A DNA stretch of 64,000 nucleotides, from the NCBI RefSeq assembly GCF_000151315.2, contig NW_011887303.1, forward strand, positions 438,141-502,140. The letters run 5' to 3'. Numbering within the stretch: the stretch's first letter is position 1; each line of letters starts with the position of its first letter. This DNA comes from Capsaspora owczarzaki ATCC 30864 (Eukaryota > Opisthokonta > Filasterea). Below the pieces are notes generated by a model that had not been told where the DNA came from, did not search any database, and saw only the letters and a program-made list of their open reading frames with translations. Position numbers and translations under genes: made by a program. This document shows, piece after piece, positions 12,253-23,898 of the stretch.

Positions 12253-14205
12253 CTACTTGGACAAAAAGTCCAAAAAGTCCTTCTGAACAGCCGCTGCTGC
12301 ATTGTCGCCACTCGGTCGTCGACGAGAATCGTCTTCGCTGGAAGACAGACTGCTCGAACTCGAATGTGCGTGACTCTCGCGGTTGAGTGTCGCCGGAGTG
12401 CTCGAGAATGACCCCGACCCGCGAGATCGACGAGAGTCCGTGTTCGACACTGACGAGTTTGTGGATGGTGAAGCAGACGGGACGGAAGCGGGAGGCGCGT
12501 TGGTCGGAACCGCCTGACCAGTGTTGATTCGGTAGTCGTGCGGTGCGTAGAAGGGGCTGTCCACAATGTGCTGCCCGTCGACAGTGACTGCAACCACGTA
12601 ATCGCCCTCTTCCTCACACACATAGGTGACGAGATAGGTGCCGTCGCAGTTGTTCTTGATGCGCGGTTCTGGCGGCCGAGAGCCGTACGGACCGTTGACC
12701 TTGATCACGAACGGATCGCTGCGGCCGACGCGAACGTAGCCGTTGGCGTCGCGCGCGGTGATTGTAAAGACAGACGGCTCTCCGACATAGCCTTGCTGAA
12801 TGCCCTGCCCTGCAGCAGAGCACCGTGCCGGGTACAAGGCACCGAACGCGTCCAGACCGAGCAGCGCGCTCGAGCTGGGCACGTGCGCGCTGCCATTTGC
12901 GCCGAGCGCCGTCGCGGGACTGGCCCCAGGTCGCGAAATGCCGCCACCCCCTGCGCCTCGCGACCCCGTGCGCATCAAGCCGCCATCGCCCCGCGGCACA
13001 TCATCCTCAAACATGCCGTTCAGCAACGAGAGCCACAAGTCTCGGTCGTGCACCGTGTCTGCAGTGAAAAAGTACGTCGTGTCGCCGCTCGTCACCTTGA
13101 ACGCGTGAGGTCGCTTGGTTTCGCGATCGGCGTCCTCAAACAGAGACTGTGTTTTGTCGAGCGAAATGACGCCCAGCGGCTCGGCGTACGTTGCGTCCGA
13201 TTTGAAGTAGGCCAGTTTGCGGGGGAAGAGCACGCACCATCGTCGCTTCCAGTTTTTGCCGTCCTTCTTTTTTTGCAGCCAGCCCTTGATGAGGGCTGTG
13301 TCGAGTGGTGGCAAGGGTGTAGAGCCGGAGGAGGAGGAGGAGGTTGTCGATGCCGATGAGGAAGAAAATGTGCCAGTCGCTGCCGCCGTGCTCATTGCAG
13401 CCGAAGGCGATGTTGCTGCTGTTGCAGAGATGCTACTAGATGACGACGCTGCTGGCGGATTGAACAGGTCGTCGTTGTTTGCGCTCGATCCAGCGACGGC
13501 AGTGTCGTGGCCGAGGCCGGCTGCGGTGAGGTCGACTGTTGCAGATGGGTTGAGTTCTTTCAAGCACGCAGCGAATGCCTCCGTCCAAGAGGTGAGTTCT
13601 CTGTGATTGCGCGAAGGAGTGTGTTGTTTTGGAGAGAGCACAGTGAGCATTGTTGCGGGACTGCACCAAGACAATCCCTTTTGGCGACCAGCGAGCGAGC
13701 GCACTCACCGTTCGTTGGCAGCGAGGAGCATGTACGTCCGACCTGGCGTTGTGAGCGCAATGCAGTATGGGCGCTTTGTCTCCGCATCGCCTCGTCCGAC
13801 GGATTTGACGTCTGAGAGCGAGATGGTTCCCATACACTCTGCGCGATCGTTGGACTTGTAGTACTTGAGCGCCCACAGCGGCTTGTCTGGGCTCGCCACA
13901 TTGAGCTCGTTGATCAGCACGCACCAGCGCTTCTTCCACGTCTTGATGGCGCCTGCAAAAGAACAACAAAGAAATCATTCGATTCAGCATCAGAAACCAA
14001 AAAAAAAAAAAAAAAAAAAAAAGTCGAACTTTTGTATGGTTTGTTGCTTTGAGGACCGACTGCTGTTTTGTTGTTTTTTCCCCAACTCTTCGTCGAGTTA
14101 TATCTTTGGAAAGGGTGAATGAGTGAATGAATGAATGACGTGATTGATCGGGAAAAAAAAAAACTGAAGCAAACTGAAACAAACAACGTTGTCGACCGCA
14201 ATATG

Positions 14206-14238
<33 letters not shown>

Positions 14239-14875
14239 GGTTGAAAAAAGGAAAAAAGCGCGGTTTTTTTTTTTTTTTTTTTGTGATTTGCAAACGATTT
14301 TTACAATTTTTCTGTTCGTTTGACTGCTTGTCGCGTGTTTGAGATTTGGATTGAGAAAGTGTGTTGCGGGGCAAGCGGCGCGAGCGAAGAGGAGTTTGAG
14401 TGGCTGAAAAGCTGTAAAAATATAAAATAAAATAAAATAAAAATAATAATAATAATAATGATAATGATTTCAACCGATTTTTGCTTTTTTCACAGTGGCA
14501 CAAAAAAAAAAAAAAAAAAGCAAAAAAAAAAAAGCGAGAACGAAACAAACGCAGTTCGCGGAGGTCGAAAAGAGAGAGAAAAGCGAGGTCACTTTGTTAT
14601 TGGACGACTGGATGTTGGATGGTCGAGTTTGGCTGAGGGACGACAGGAGAAGAGGAGAAGTAAAAGGAAAAGTGTGTGTGAGTGTGCGGTTTGATGGGGA
14701 AAAACGGCACAAAAAAAAAAAAAAACAAAAAAAAAACAGTGGCAACCGACTCAATGGGAACAGCAGTGCAAGTGAAGAAGGAAGGAAGGATGAGGGAAGG
14801 AGAGGGAAGCGAGGGAGGAGAAGAGTGGGAAGACGCACCGCCTTGCTTGACGAGCCAGCCTTCGCGACGACTCAT
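12253..14875 (-). CDS. double PH-domain protein with a filamin-type repeat
   Basis: Three exons (14875-14839, 13952-13709, 13600-12253) join in phase to 542 residues. The first PH domain begins at the start codon (REGWLVKQGG, then TWKKRWCVL, ending TSWTEAFAACL). A second PH domain lies near residues 197-295 (LIKGWLQKK, WKRRWCVLF, TYFFTADTVHDRDLWLSLL). A single filamin/ABP280 repeat follows at about 350-450 (GEPSVFTITARDANG, DGTYLVTYVCEEEGDY, HIVDSPFYA). Linkers are Ser-rich. PH domains bind phosphoinositides or protein partners; filamin repeats dock membrane and cytoskeletal proteins, so a membrane-cortex adaptor is likely. No catalytic domain and no actin-binding CH domains are present. I do not recognise a specific orthologue. 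The first intron (13953-14838) is unusually long and full of A and T runs. Confidence 0.85.
13953..14838 (-). repeat. homopolymer-rich first intron of the PH-filamin gene
   Basis: This 886-base intron holds several A or T homopolymers, including about 24 A at 13999-14022, about 29 A at 14206-14234 and about 19 T near 14264-14282, plus AAT/AAATA-type short repeats near 14417-14463. Most introns in the window are 60-200 bases. Confidence 0.7.
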
Positions 14876-15860
14876 GAGGAGAAACTGGTCGCTTTGAGTT
14901 GGAAAAATAAAATAAAAAATATAAAAATTATGACAGTGGAAAAATCAATGGAAAAAAGGAAGACTGCTGCTTTGGGAAACGAACATATGAGCGCTTGATG
15001 ACAAACGTGCGTGCGAGGGATTGGTTCAATGAAGGGAGGAAAGCCGAGAGGACAACAGCTTGCACTCGGAGGGCTAACTTGGACTTTTGGTGCATGTGCG
15101 GATGAGGGGAAGGAAGGAAGCGAGCCTTTTTGGAGCGAGAACGATCGGTGCGCTGCTGCACCGCGTTGCTCAGATCGCGATACAGCAACAAGTGCAGTGT
15201 GGGGACAACGAGTTGGATCTATCGTAGAGGAATCATGCGAGCCTTTTGCTTGACTTGAACGGGCTCCAGTTTGCAGCAAAATGGCAAAAAGGCGAAAATT
15301 GCTGTTTTTGGGCAGCGGTGTCCAGGTGATGAGCGGAAACGAGCTTGTTCTCGACCATGTGCGTTGGACGTGTTCGATTAGCCTTCCATTCGAGAGCAAA
15401 AGTGGCAATCTGCTCACGCGGCGAGCTGCTGAGCACGGATGGAAAAATCATGCATGCACATTTGTTGCGCGGCTGGGCTCCTTCTCAAAAGCGCCCGAAT
15501 CGAATCACAATGCCATGCAAACTGGAATCAAACACCGGAATCAAAAAATTTAACAGAGTGTGGATTGTGGCGATTGAACACAAAAGGGGGCAACTTCGGC
15601 ACAACAAACGAGAAGAAAGAAAATTACAACAGAGGAAACAAAAAACCAAGGAAGACAAATGTTCAAAGAGATGGTGTGGTGCGTGTTTGCTCGGCCAGCT
15701 TGCTGACATATTGCTGAGAAATGATGAAAGCAAATTCAACACCAACAAACAAGGGAAGGAAAACACGAATCAGTTTTTGTTTTGTTTTTTTCCGATACCG
15801 GTCAAATAGCACTTGCTCCTCTGCCGCCACCACCTTAATAACAACGCTTTGAACTCTTAC
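14876..15860. other. intergenic stretch without a recognisable gene
   Basis: About 1 kb between the start of the PH-filamin gene and the last confident exon of MIC19. Frames here are short and resemble nothing I know. The 3' end of MIC19 (its last few codons) probably lies at the right edge, near 15780-15840. The rest may be UTR and promoter of the PH-filamin gene. Confidence 0.5.
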
Positions 15861-16946
15861 CGTTTGATACCGAGTAGCACAAGTCGTGAATGCACGGACT
15901 AGCTCAGAGCAGTCAAGCGGGCGGTCGGGATTGCTGCGGTAGCATTTCAACGCAGCCGCTTGTTGCTGCGCGCACGGCGTGCGCTCTGTCGTCGAGGGTG
16001 ATACCGAAACAACCGGCTCTCTGTGATTTGGTAGGACAAGGTGTGGCAACAAACAGGGCAGCGTGAGTCGCGCCGTGCTCGCACGCCACACGCGTAAACT
16101 GCATTTCTCTCAAGCTAAGCGGCGTTGCTTTACACAAAACGGGCATTCGCTCGAGCCAGATATTGACTCAGCTCGTTCGCCAATTGCTCCTCGCTTAGCC
16201 GAGTTTGCTCGTTCGCTTCCTGATGTTTGCCGGAGCGAATCGCGCGCAGCTCATGCTCGACCTCTCCCTTTGCCCGTTGGTAGCCCTAGATTTCGCAAGG
16301 TAAACCAGTGAGCGACCTTCCGTTCGACCTTGCATCACGGACGTGCTTGGATTCAACGTGTTAACAACAACAACAACAACAGCAGCAGCAGCTACCTCTG
16401 TGACGCCCTGGGCATGAGCGCGTTGGAGCAGCGGCTGAATCTCCTGACGATTCTGTCGGACAAAGCTTTGCAGGTGAGCGATTTTCGTCTCATACATGCC
16501 ACGGTGAGCCTCTCGTCACCCAATGTCAAGGGTGACATTGAAGCCTGGTCAATCACACAACGCATCACACAATGCATTGAGCCGTACCATTCGCCCATCG
16601 CGGCCTGTGATTGTTGGTCGCGCCCGCTCGCCAGCCAGGCTCCGCAGCAAGTTTTCCGTGATCTGTCATTGTTTGCGTGATTCGACCCCGCCGCAACGCA
16701 GAGAACAAGTGAGAGTGAGTTGAGAGAGAGCGAGGAGAGAGACAAACGCGAGATCTCCATTGATGCCCGTCTTCGTCCCGCGCCCATACGCCACGACCAC
16801 CACCACCACCACTACCCTAACTCCAAGCGTCATCGTTGGTTTGAACGCACGTTGACGGAGATGCCGGTGGGGTTGGCCGCGCTCGCCTCCGTGCGATTCA
16901 TCGTGACTTTGCGCGTTGGCCGCGGTGCTGAGCTCGTTGCGCCCAT
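15861..16946 (-). CDS. MICOS subunit MIC19 / CHCHD3-like twin-CX9C protein (C-terminal end unresolved)
   Basis: Exons 16946-16851, 16509-16396, 16285-16134 and 16020-15861 join in phase to about 174 residues. The N-terminus MGATSS fits the N-myristoylation rule and is followed by TRKVTMN, parallel to the start of animal CHCHD3. A helical middle contains YQRAKGEVEHEL, similar to the CHCHD3 segment just before its CHCH domain. The CHCH domain has both CX9C motifs: CAQQQAAALKC and CSELVRAFTTC, separated by YRSNPDRPLD. Such proteins are oxidised by Mia40 in the intermembrane space; MIC19 shapes cristae junctions with Mitofilin. The second exon start is chosen by phase and is less sure. After 15861 a donor-like GTAAGAG makes the last codons ambiguous, so the stop is not placed. 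It lies head-to-head with MED11. Confidence 0.7.
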
Positions 16947-17100
16947 TTTTTTTTCTTTCGTCTGAGAACAATAGAAAAAAAGACTAAACATTGTGAAAAG
17001 TTTAATTGTGAAGGCATATCTGAGTGTTGTTCGTTCCTTTTGAATGAATAGGATTCAGTCTTTGCTTGTTCCATTGTAACAGGATTTCAACCATACAAAG
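16947..17100. promoter_or_regulatory. 154-bp divergent promoter between MIC19 and MED11
   Basis: The start codons of two oppositely transcribed genes are 154 bases apart, so their 5' UTRs and promoters must share this AT-rich DNA. No clear TATA box or shared motif is evident. Confidence 0.55.
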
Positions 17101-17752
17101 ATGAGCCAGTCACACGCAAAGCCAGCGCTCGCCGATCTCGAAGCCATCGAGAAGGTACATCCGCAATAGGAGCTCCGTGTGAAGTTTGAAGGCGAATGGA
17201 CCTGACTGGGACTGGCGCTTTTGGCCTGGGACTGGCTGAACATTGAGCTCACATCCTTCCCACTCGTATTCGTGCTTGGTAGGACATCCTCGCGTCCATG
17301 CGCGCGGCGAGCAGTGCGATCGCACACTTGGCTGCAGAGACAGCCGATGCGGATGGGTTTGAGCGCAGCGTCGCGGAAGTGTTTTCAACCATCAAGGTGA
17401 GGAATGGGATGACAATGGGAACTCCATACAAATGCCAAACTCACGATTGTGTCCCACTTGGAATGGTGGTGTTTGAGTGCAGGCCGTGCAAACAAGCTTG
17501 CCGCCACATTTCCATGAAATTGCGCAAATCCAACGGCTGCCGTTTGAGAATTCGAGCTATGGTAAGTTTTTCTTTTCTTTTCTTTTCTTTTTGCGTTGTG
17601 TGTCGATCTGGTGAGCGACTCACTTGTGTGATGTTGATCGATGCACGCCAGGTGCAAAGCTGGACTGTGAGCTGGCAACGCAACGCCATGCTATTGCTCT
17701 GCAGCATGCTGAGAAGCTCGTGCAGCTGGCCACCGTTTCAGGCGAGCTTTGA
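17101..17752 (+). CDS. MED11: Mediator complex subunit 11
   Basis: Four small exons (17101-17154, 17283-17396, 17483-17561, 17652-17752) join in phase to 115 residues, close to the 117 of human MED11. The protein is all-helical: LADLEAIEKDILASM at the start, a middle helix ending VAEVFSTIKAVQTSLPPHF, then LPFENSSYGAKLDCELATQR, which matches the conserved SSY...D...A..R region of MED11, and a closing helix. MED11 pairs with MED22 in the head module of Mediator, the co-activator that bridges transcription factors and RNA polymerase II. No single long reading frame exists here, so the gene is easily missed. Assignment rests on length, exon logic and the C-terminal motif. Confidence 0.65.
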
Positions 17753-18235
17753 GGGAATCTGCTTTCGCTCCCGCTTCACTCGCAGACCACCAAAGCCAAC
17801 GAACGACAACACACTACCAAGATTAAACCTCTAGCGGCGTCTACACTCCGTCGAATCTCGCGTCGCAGCGATGCGAAAGGCAAGAAGAAGAAGAAGAACA
17901 AGAAGAAGCACGTTAAAGAGGAAGGATTCGGCTTTGTCCGAACAGCAGCTCGCATCATTTTTGTGTGATCGAGTTCTTGTGAGCTTTGCAAATCCTCGTG
18001 CTTGTCAAACTCCCGTGATGCACCGTTGCTCCATTCGCCAAATTCACTCAAAACCCAAAAAATTTAATCGATTTAAGATGCAAGCATCTTCTTCAACACA
18101 AACGTTCAAAACAACTGTTCAACAATTCCAGCATCAAAAACACGCACGGGTCAGGCTTGGCATCAGATAGTTTCCACAAAACTTTTGTTTTTGTTTTTCG
18201 TACAGCACAAAGAACAATAATTGTCTACCCCCCCC
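17753..18235. other. intergenic, convergent gene ends
   Basis: About 480 bases between the MED11 stop and the stop of the next minus-strand gene. It contains an AAG-rich trinucleotide stretch at about 17878-17915 and otherwise nothing recognisable; it should hold both 3' UTRs. Confidence 0.5.
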
Positions 18236-21200
18236 CTACTTGTCAGAAGTGACGGGCGTCGCGCGACGCAACACGAGACGCTGGCGCATTTCGCGCAGCC
18301 TGGACGCCATGTTCATGGACAAGGTGGCTTGGCGTGTCGCTGGCAGCTCCACGTTTGTCAGCAGTTGGAGCTTGCAGCTCATGGAAATGTTCTCGCGGTG
18401 GACGCGATCCATGTCCTCGTGACACTCGCGCAGTTTCTCGGCGAGGCCGTGGATGGCCTGCTGCAAGGTCAAAGACACGTCGACGCGCACCGGGTCGAGG
18501 CGGAGCTGCTCGGTCAGCTGGGCATTGCTTGCCACCAAGGCAGCAAGCTGGGTTTGCAAGTCAATCACGGTTTCTGCGACCTGGTCGACTTGCGAAATGG
18601 TGGACAGGTTGGAGCACAGATGGCACTCACGCGAGCGCTTTGTGGCGCGGCTGTAAGAGTCCGACGAAGAAGTGCTGGTGTCTGAATCACCGCTGCTGCT
18701 GGTGCAAAGGTCGCTGTGGGACGTGCTGTTGTGGCTGCTGCCACTGCTCATGCTGATGTTGCTGCTGTTGGGGCTGTTAGAGCCTTGCACAATAATGACG
18801 GGACTTGCCGCCGCATGCATCGTGCAGACGTTGGGCGTCGAGCATGCAGAACTGAACTGCGCGTCATCGTCGTCCTCATCCTCGCGTTTGGGCAGGGTCG
18901 CCTCCATGTGTGCCTGCTGCTGGTGGTCTTGCGACGCAGCATCATCCGTGTCGGCGGTGCAGTCATCGTCAATGCAGGGCATCACGTAGTCGTCCTCGCT
19001 TTGCTCGTCGGTCTGCTCGTCTGTCGCCTCGAGGGACCGGCCAGCCGCTTTGAGAGCCTGATTTTCGGCCAGCAACGTCTGGATGATTTCCTGCTCTGCC
19101 ATCTCGATCGCCTCTGTCTGGAGATCAACCAGCTGCTGCAACTTGGCGCTGTGCGCGCGAAGCAGGTCGTTCAACGCGCGCTGCTTGCCTTCGCGTGCAG
19201 TGACGGCAGCCAGCACCTTTGTCAGCGTTTCGATCGTGTCGTTTTGTCGCGCGAGGGTGGCTTCGGCCGCGAGCAGCTGAGGACCAAAGTCTCCATCCGT
19301 GCACACCCAGTCCTGCACATCTTCGAGGGTGAGTGCTCGCTCGCTGGCGTGGGAGGGCACTCCGTTGCCGTTGCCGACAGTCTCGTCTTCCATCAGGAGA
19401 CTGGCGCCGGTGGCAGAAAGCAGCACAGCGTCAATGGTGGCGAGCGCTTCAACCATGTTGCTGGCTTCAGCGTTCATCTCATCGAGCCGAGCCACGGTCG
19501 CGTCCTGGTGAGCGGCTTCACGGGTATCGTTGTCATCATCGTCTGCAAACTGCACCTCTGCTCCATCCGCGATTTCGAAGCAAGCCGACACAAACCGAAC
19601 TTGCTTGGGGATCTGCGGGCTTGCCGGCTGGACGTACTGCATGTCGGGAGCATGCGAAACTGCTTCCTGGTAGTCTTCAGCATCCATCTCGCTCTGAGCA
19701 TCGTCGTCACTGCAGATGGCTGCGTCGGACGCCGAGCGGACTTCATCGTCGTCGTCGTCGCTGTCTTCGCTCAGCTCGAGCCAAGTTGAGTCGTTGTCGC
19801 CAGTGCCATCTTCTTCCACGTCGCTGGAATGGACGGACAGAATCTCGTCGCGATCAGCCAGGCGCGCACGCTCCGCCAAGGAGGATGTGGACGCAGTGAG
19901 GGGTGCGTTGCGCAGCGAGCCGGTGGCCGAGCTGCTTGACGAGTTGGAGGTTGTGGTCGACGACATGGACGACGACAGAGACCCGTCCGCGACGTGTTCG
20001 AGTGCCGACAGCAGGTTTTCCGAAAGCGGCGGCACAATGACTGCTTGCTGAATCGCAACACCGCGAACGAGCTTGGCACGATAGGTCGCAATGTTGACAG
20101 GAACGCGCACGGGCACTGGAATTGGCGAAGGCAACGGGACTGCTTCCTGCTCGATGACTTCAGCGCACGGGTGCAGCGAAGACGTGCGCGGGGGAAGGGC
20201 GGGAGGGAGTTCGGTTTTGGAGAGGGTCAGCGTGGGCGGAGCGGGCGCACGACGACGAGGTTTGGCGACCGGGCGTTCACGCAAAGACGGCGCCGGTTGT
20301 TTGCTGAGCAAGGAGTTGGTCTTGCCGGGAATGGGCGTGTCGCTACCGCGTGTCGCAGGTGATCGGTCAGCCGAAGCAGGGATGGAGATGTCGGCAGCGA
20401 GAAACTCGGCCAGATCGTACAACTTGTCGCTTTTCGACGAGGCAGAGCTCGAGCGCGAAGCAATGGAAGTGTCAGTGGAATCCTCGTTGGTGGGACTGGC
20501 GGATGGCGCGATGACTGATGTCAGATCGGATGCCTCGTGAGCTGTTGGGCTCAAATTGGCGAGAGTGTCAGCTTTGACCTCAGCGTTTAAATTTTCCACC
20601 GACGACGGTTCCTCCTGAGCACTCGCACCGCTGGCCTGTTCCTCCGATGCGGTCGAGGAGGTGCTGCTGCTGCTGCTGCTGCTAAAGAGTCTCTTGGCAA
20701 TACTGGAAAAGAATCCGCCCGAAGAGGAGGACGGGGTGGCGAGGGAGGATTTGGAGGACTCGGACGCGGTCGGCGGCAGATCAACGCCCAGCGTAGACGT
20801 GGCAGCAGTGCTGGATGGGTCTGTTCCAACAAACGACTTGCCGTCCGCAGTCAAAGTGAAGACCTTCTGCTGCTGCGAGTCTGCTTCGGGGTCTTCGAAC
20901 AGCGGGTTGCAATGCTCCTCGGCCAACTTGAACGTTGAGGAGGAAGGCGGAAGTTCCTTTTGAAGAAATGAAAGATTGCAACAAAAGTAGTTGGTGAGAT
21001 TTGAAAAGGAGTGGATTGAACGTGCCGAGAGGGATGATGCAAAGAAGAATGGAAGGAAATAGATTGTTTTTCGAGCAACAACAACAAAAAAAAGGTGGCG
21101 GAACGAAGGAAGGGAGGCGGCGGTAGCGACAAGGAAAGGAGGTGGCCAACATTTGTCTTTGGCGCCTCCTGTTTCAGCCCGTGCACAAGTTACTCCATCA

Positions 21201-21260
21201 CACCCTCCCCAACTTCCGTGCTTCCATGCTGTTGCATCGGTCTTTGATAATAGTCCCCAT
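18236..21260 (-). CDS. unrecognised Ser-rich, acidic protein with coiled-coil C-terminus
   Basis: The main exon (20956-18236) encodes 906 residues. A plausible 57-base first exon (21260-21204, starting MGTIIKDR) joins it in phase through a donor GTGTGA, giving about 925; that exon is uncertain. I do not recognise the family. The first ~300 residues are Ser/Thr/Ala-rich with a Pro/Arg-rich patch (AKPRRRAPAPP). A very acidic block (EDSDDDDDEV) follows, then IPKQVRF, which fits the RVxF docking motif for protein phosphatase 1. Two coiled-coil segments (around RQNDTIETLTKVLAAV and QLAALVASNAQLTEQLRL) flank another acidic, His/Gln-containing stretch. The end is basic (SRLREMRQRLVLRR). Such a layout suggests a cytoskeletal or scaffold protein; function is not assigned. 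Confidence 0.65.
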
Positions 21261-22232
21261 GACACAGAAAAGCGAGTTGCGACGAAATCAAACCGTGGTA
21301 GGAATTGGAATTGAAATCGCAGTTTTGTGTTTCTTTTTGTTTTTTCTTCCTTTGTGTGAAACAAAAAACACACTCCGACCAAGGAGGAAAACCAGCAACA
21401 TAAATACCGCTGTGAGCTGCTCTCCTCTTTTGCAAGTGTTGAGACATGGTCTTTGAGACGAGTTTAGTTTGTCGTGCATAAAGCTGTGGGACAAGGTGCT
21501 GCGGACGAGGACTCGAAAATGAGCTCAACTCAGGCTTCCCATAAAAATCGAGAGCGCCGTGCAAAACACACGCTTCTCATCAAGCCCAGAGAGAACAAAG
21601 TATTTCTCAGTAATTTCGCGTCTCTGGAAGCACGATGGTCGGCTGGTGACACTACCAACACTCTTCTGCGTTGATTCTATCGCTCGCGCCACACTGTGCC
21701 ATTTCAGTGATAAACATCGTGAATTGCTGCACGTACTGCAACTGGCATTATTGGGGGAGAGGTGTGAGTGAAAGCTGCCAAAGCACAAGAAGGAAGGAAA
21801 CAAAGCAAAAAATCAAAAGTGAGCTCGTTTCGGATTTGGGAAGAGGACGATTTTTGATTTGAGAGGAACTCGGAATGCGGCTTGATTTCGCATTGCTTCC
21901 TTGCAGGGAGGAGTCTCCCATCGCATGTTGTCATCAGATCCTGCCAAGATCTGAGATCGCACGCTGCGAGTCTTTGTTGTTGTCTTCAGCTTTCGCTCAA
22001 CAATCACTTTTCAACTTTTCAACGCTCATTTCTTGAGATTTCTTTTGGAGTTTATCAGCACAAAGGCATTTCGATGGAGCGGCAGGTTGACTTCAGATCA
22101 ATACTCGTTGCAAACAAAATAAACGCAGGTTGACGTTAGATCCATACTCGTTGAAAACAAAATAAACGCAAAGTCTGAGCGGCCAACTGTTGCCATTTAT
22201 TCTCAATTTCAAATCTTTACTCCTCCACACGT
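21261..22232. other. intergenic stretch without a recognisable gene
   Basis: About 970 bases upstream of the Ser-rich gene and downstream of the GNAT-HAD gene. Only short unsupported frames occur. The right end carries a two-copy tandem repeat. Confidence 0.5.
22083..22169. repeat. two-copy imperfect tandem repeat, unit ~44 bases
   Basis: Two adjacent copies each run from GGTTGAC through ATACTCGTTG to AAAATAAACGCA, differing at a few positions. Each contains AATAAA on the plus strand. Confidence 0.75.
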
Positions 22233-23898
22233 CTACAGCGGATCAACGCCTTCTTCAGAAACATCAAGACCAAGCTCTCGGAGACGCGACACAAGCACAC
22301 CAGACGGCTCTTTGGCGGCGTTGTACTGAAGACCCACCATGCCATGCTTGTGGGCGGCATCCGTGTTGCGCTTCTTGTCATCAATCAACACGGCGCTGTC
22401 CTTTGGGATTGGGCCGGCCGAGCCCGCGGCGACAGCATTCACGCGAGCAAGAAACACGTCCAGAATGCGATGGTCGGGTTTGGCAGCCGCAACGTCGCAC
22501 GACACAACAACGAGCGATCGGTCGGGGAAGAGCGATGCAAGGCCGTACTTGACGAAAATGGCCTCAAACCAAGACTGGTTGTAGTTGCTCACAACGCCCA
22601 GAATGATTTCGGGGTAGCGTTTCCTCAACCGCTCGACGATTGCGAACGTGCCCCAGAATGCGGTCTGGAAGTTGACCAAGGCGATGTCGAAACGTTCCCA
22701 GTCGCTGTATAGTTGAGAGAAAGCGGGGAGAAAGGGGGAGAGAGGGCCGAGTCAGGGATGGAGGCCAAAAACAACACAGCAACTCAGGTGCAAACTTGAA
22801 AGCTTTGCATCACATCCACATCGGCCGGTTTGAAACGCACCTGGGATCAAGCGTGGCGGCCTGAAGGACATCTAGCATAGAAATCACACAACAGTTGATC
22901 ACATGAGTGCGGGAGCCAGAACACGACAACTGCCCCAAACTTTTCCACAAGTAAACTCACTCGCCCAGAACAGTTGCGTCGGGTACGTTGAGTCAAGCTT
23001 GAACTTGTCCCACTCTGCATCGATAGCTGCCTTCACAGCGGGGACCTTGTCTTGGTGGACGTGCTGATTTCACGACAAGAGTTGAGCGACACGGCGAAAA
23101 GGGTTGCCCTGTCCTGACCAGCGTTTCGGTCACACCCAACCTACCTCAAAAAGCATCGTGTAGTTGCAGTCTGCCGCAAGAATACCACCACAGTCAAAGG
23201 CAATCGCACGGAGCGGGCGAATCGCGCGACGCATGTGCCGATGTTCAAGCCCGACTTCGTGGAATGGCTCGCCGACGCAGGAATAGCCGCATCGCTCGTA
23301 GAACGGCACAGCATGGGCACGCGCATGCAACGTCAGTGTGAAAAATCCGTCCTCGGCCAAGCGTGTTTCCAATGCCTGCACGAGTTTCATTCCGAGTCCG
23401 GTTCCCTGGTTTTCAAGTTCAACCCATTTCAAATCATCATTAGTTTGCCAACATTGACCATTCACTTTGTGGTGTTTTTTGTAATACCTGACGATGCTTG
23501 GCCACAGCCATTTGGAACAGTCGCCCGGTTCGCCGACGCAGCGGTTCCGGGTGGAACAAGACGCATCCGACAACCGTTTCCTAAAACACAAAAGTCAAGC
23601 TCAGTATAGTTATTACCAACGTCCTCCAACAAAATCCCCTCAAATGGTCCATATGAGATTGTTAAACCATGATGATGGACAAGTCCTATGAGCTCATAGC
23701 TGGATGATGGCACGAATGCGTTGTGGTTTGTACCTTGCTCTCCACGAGCTCGACGGCGACCAGGTGGTAGCTCGCTGCGTCCATGTGCTCAAAGCTGTAC
23801 TTTGCGAGCCCGACTGTGCTGAGCAGGACGTCAAAGCGCAGTTGTCGTTCGCCTTCGTACAGCGGGTGGACCGTGTCAATGAACTGGAAGCTGGTCAT
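22233..23898 (-). CDS. GNAT acetyltransferase - HAD hydrolase fusion protein
   Basis: Six exons (23898-23734, 23580-23488, 23405-23145, 23063-22961, 22871-22841, 22704-22233) join in phase to 374 residues. Residues 1-160 form a GNAT domain of the YitI/ElaA-like type: a leading strand-helix, VVGCVLFHP, the acetyl-CoA loop QGTGLGMKLV and FYERCGYSCVGEPFHEVG followed by HRHMRR. The HAD domain follows at once, beginning AIAFDCGGIL (nucleophile Asp; the usual second Asp is Gly), then WGTFAIVERL, motif II in GVVSNYNQSWF, motif III lysine in AAKPDHRIL and motif IV LIDDKK. The junction lies inside a single exon, so the fusion is not a splice-model artefact. Substrates of both halves are unknown. It is head-to-head with ELP1. 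Confidence 0.85.
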
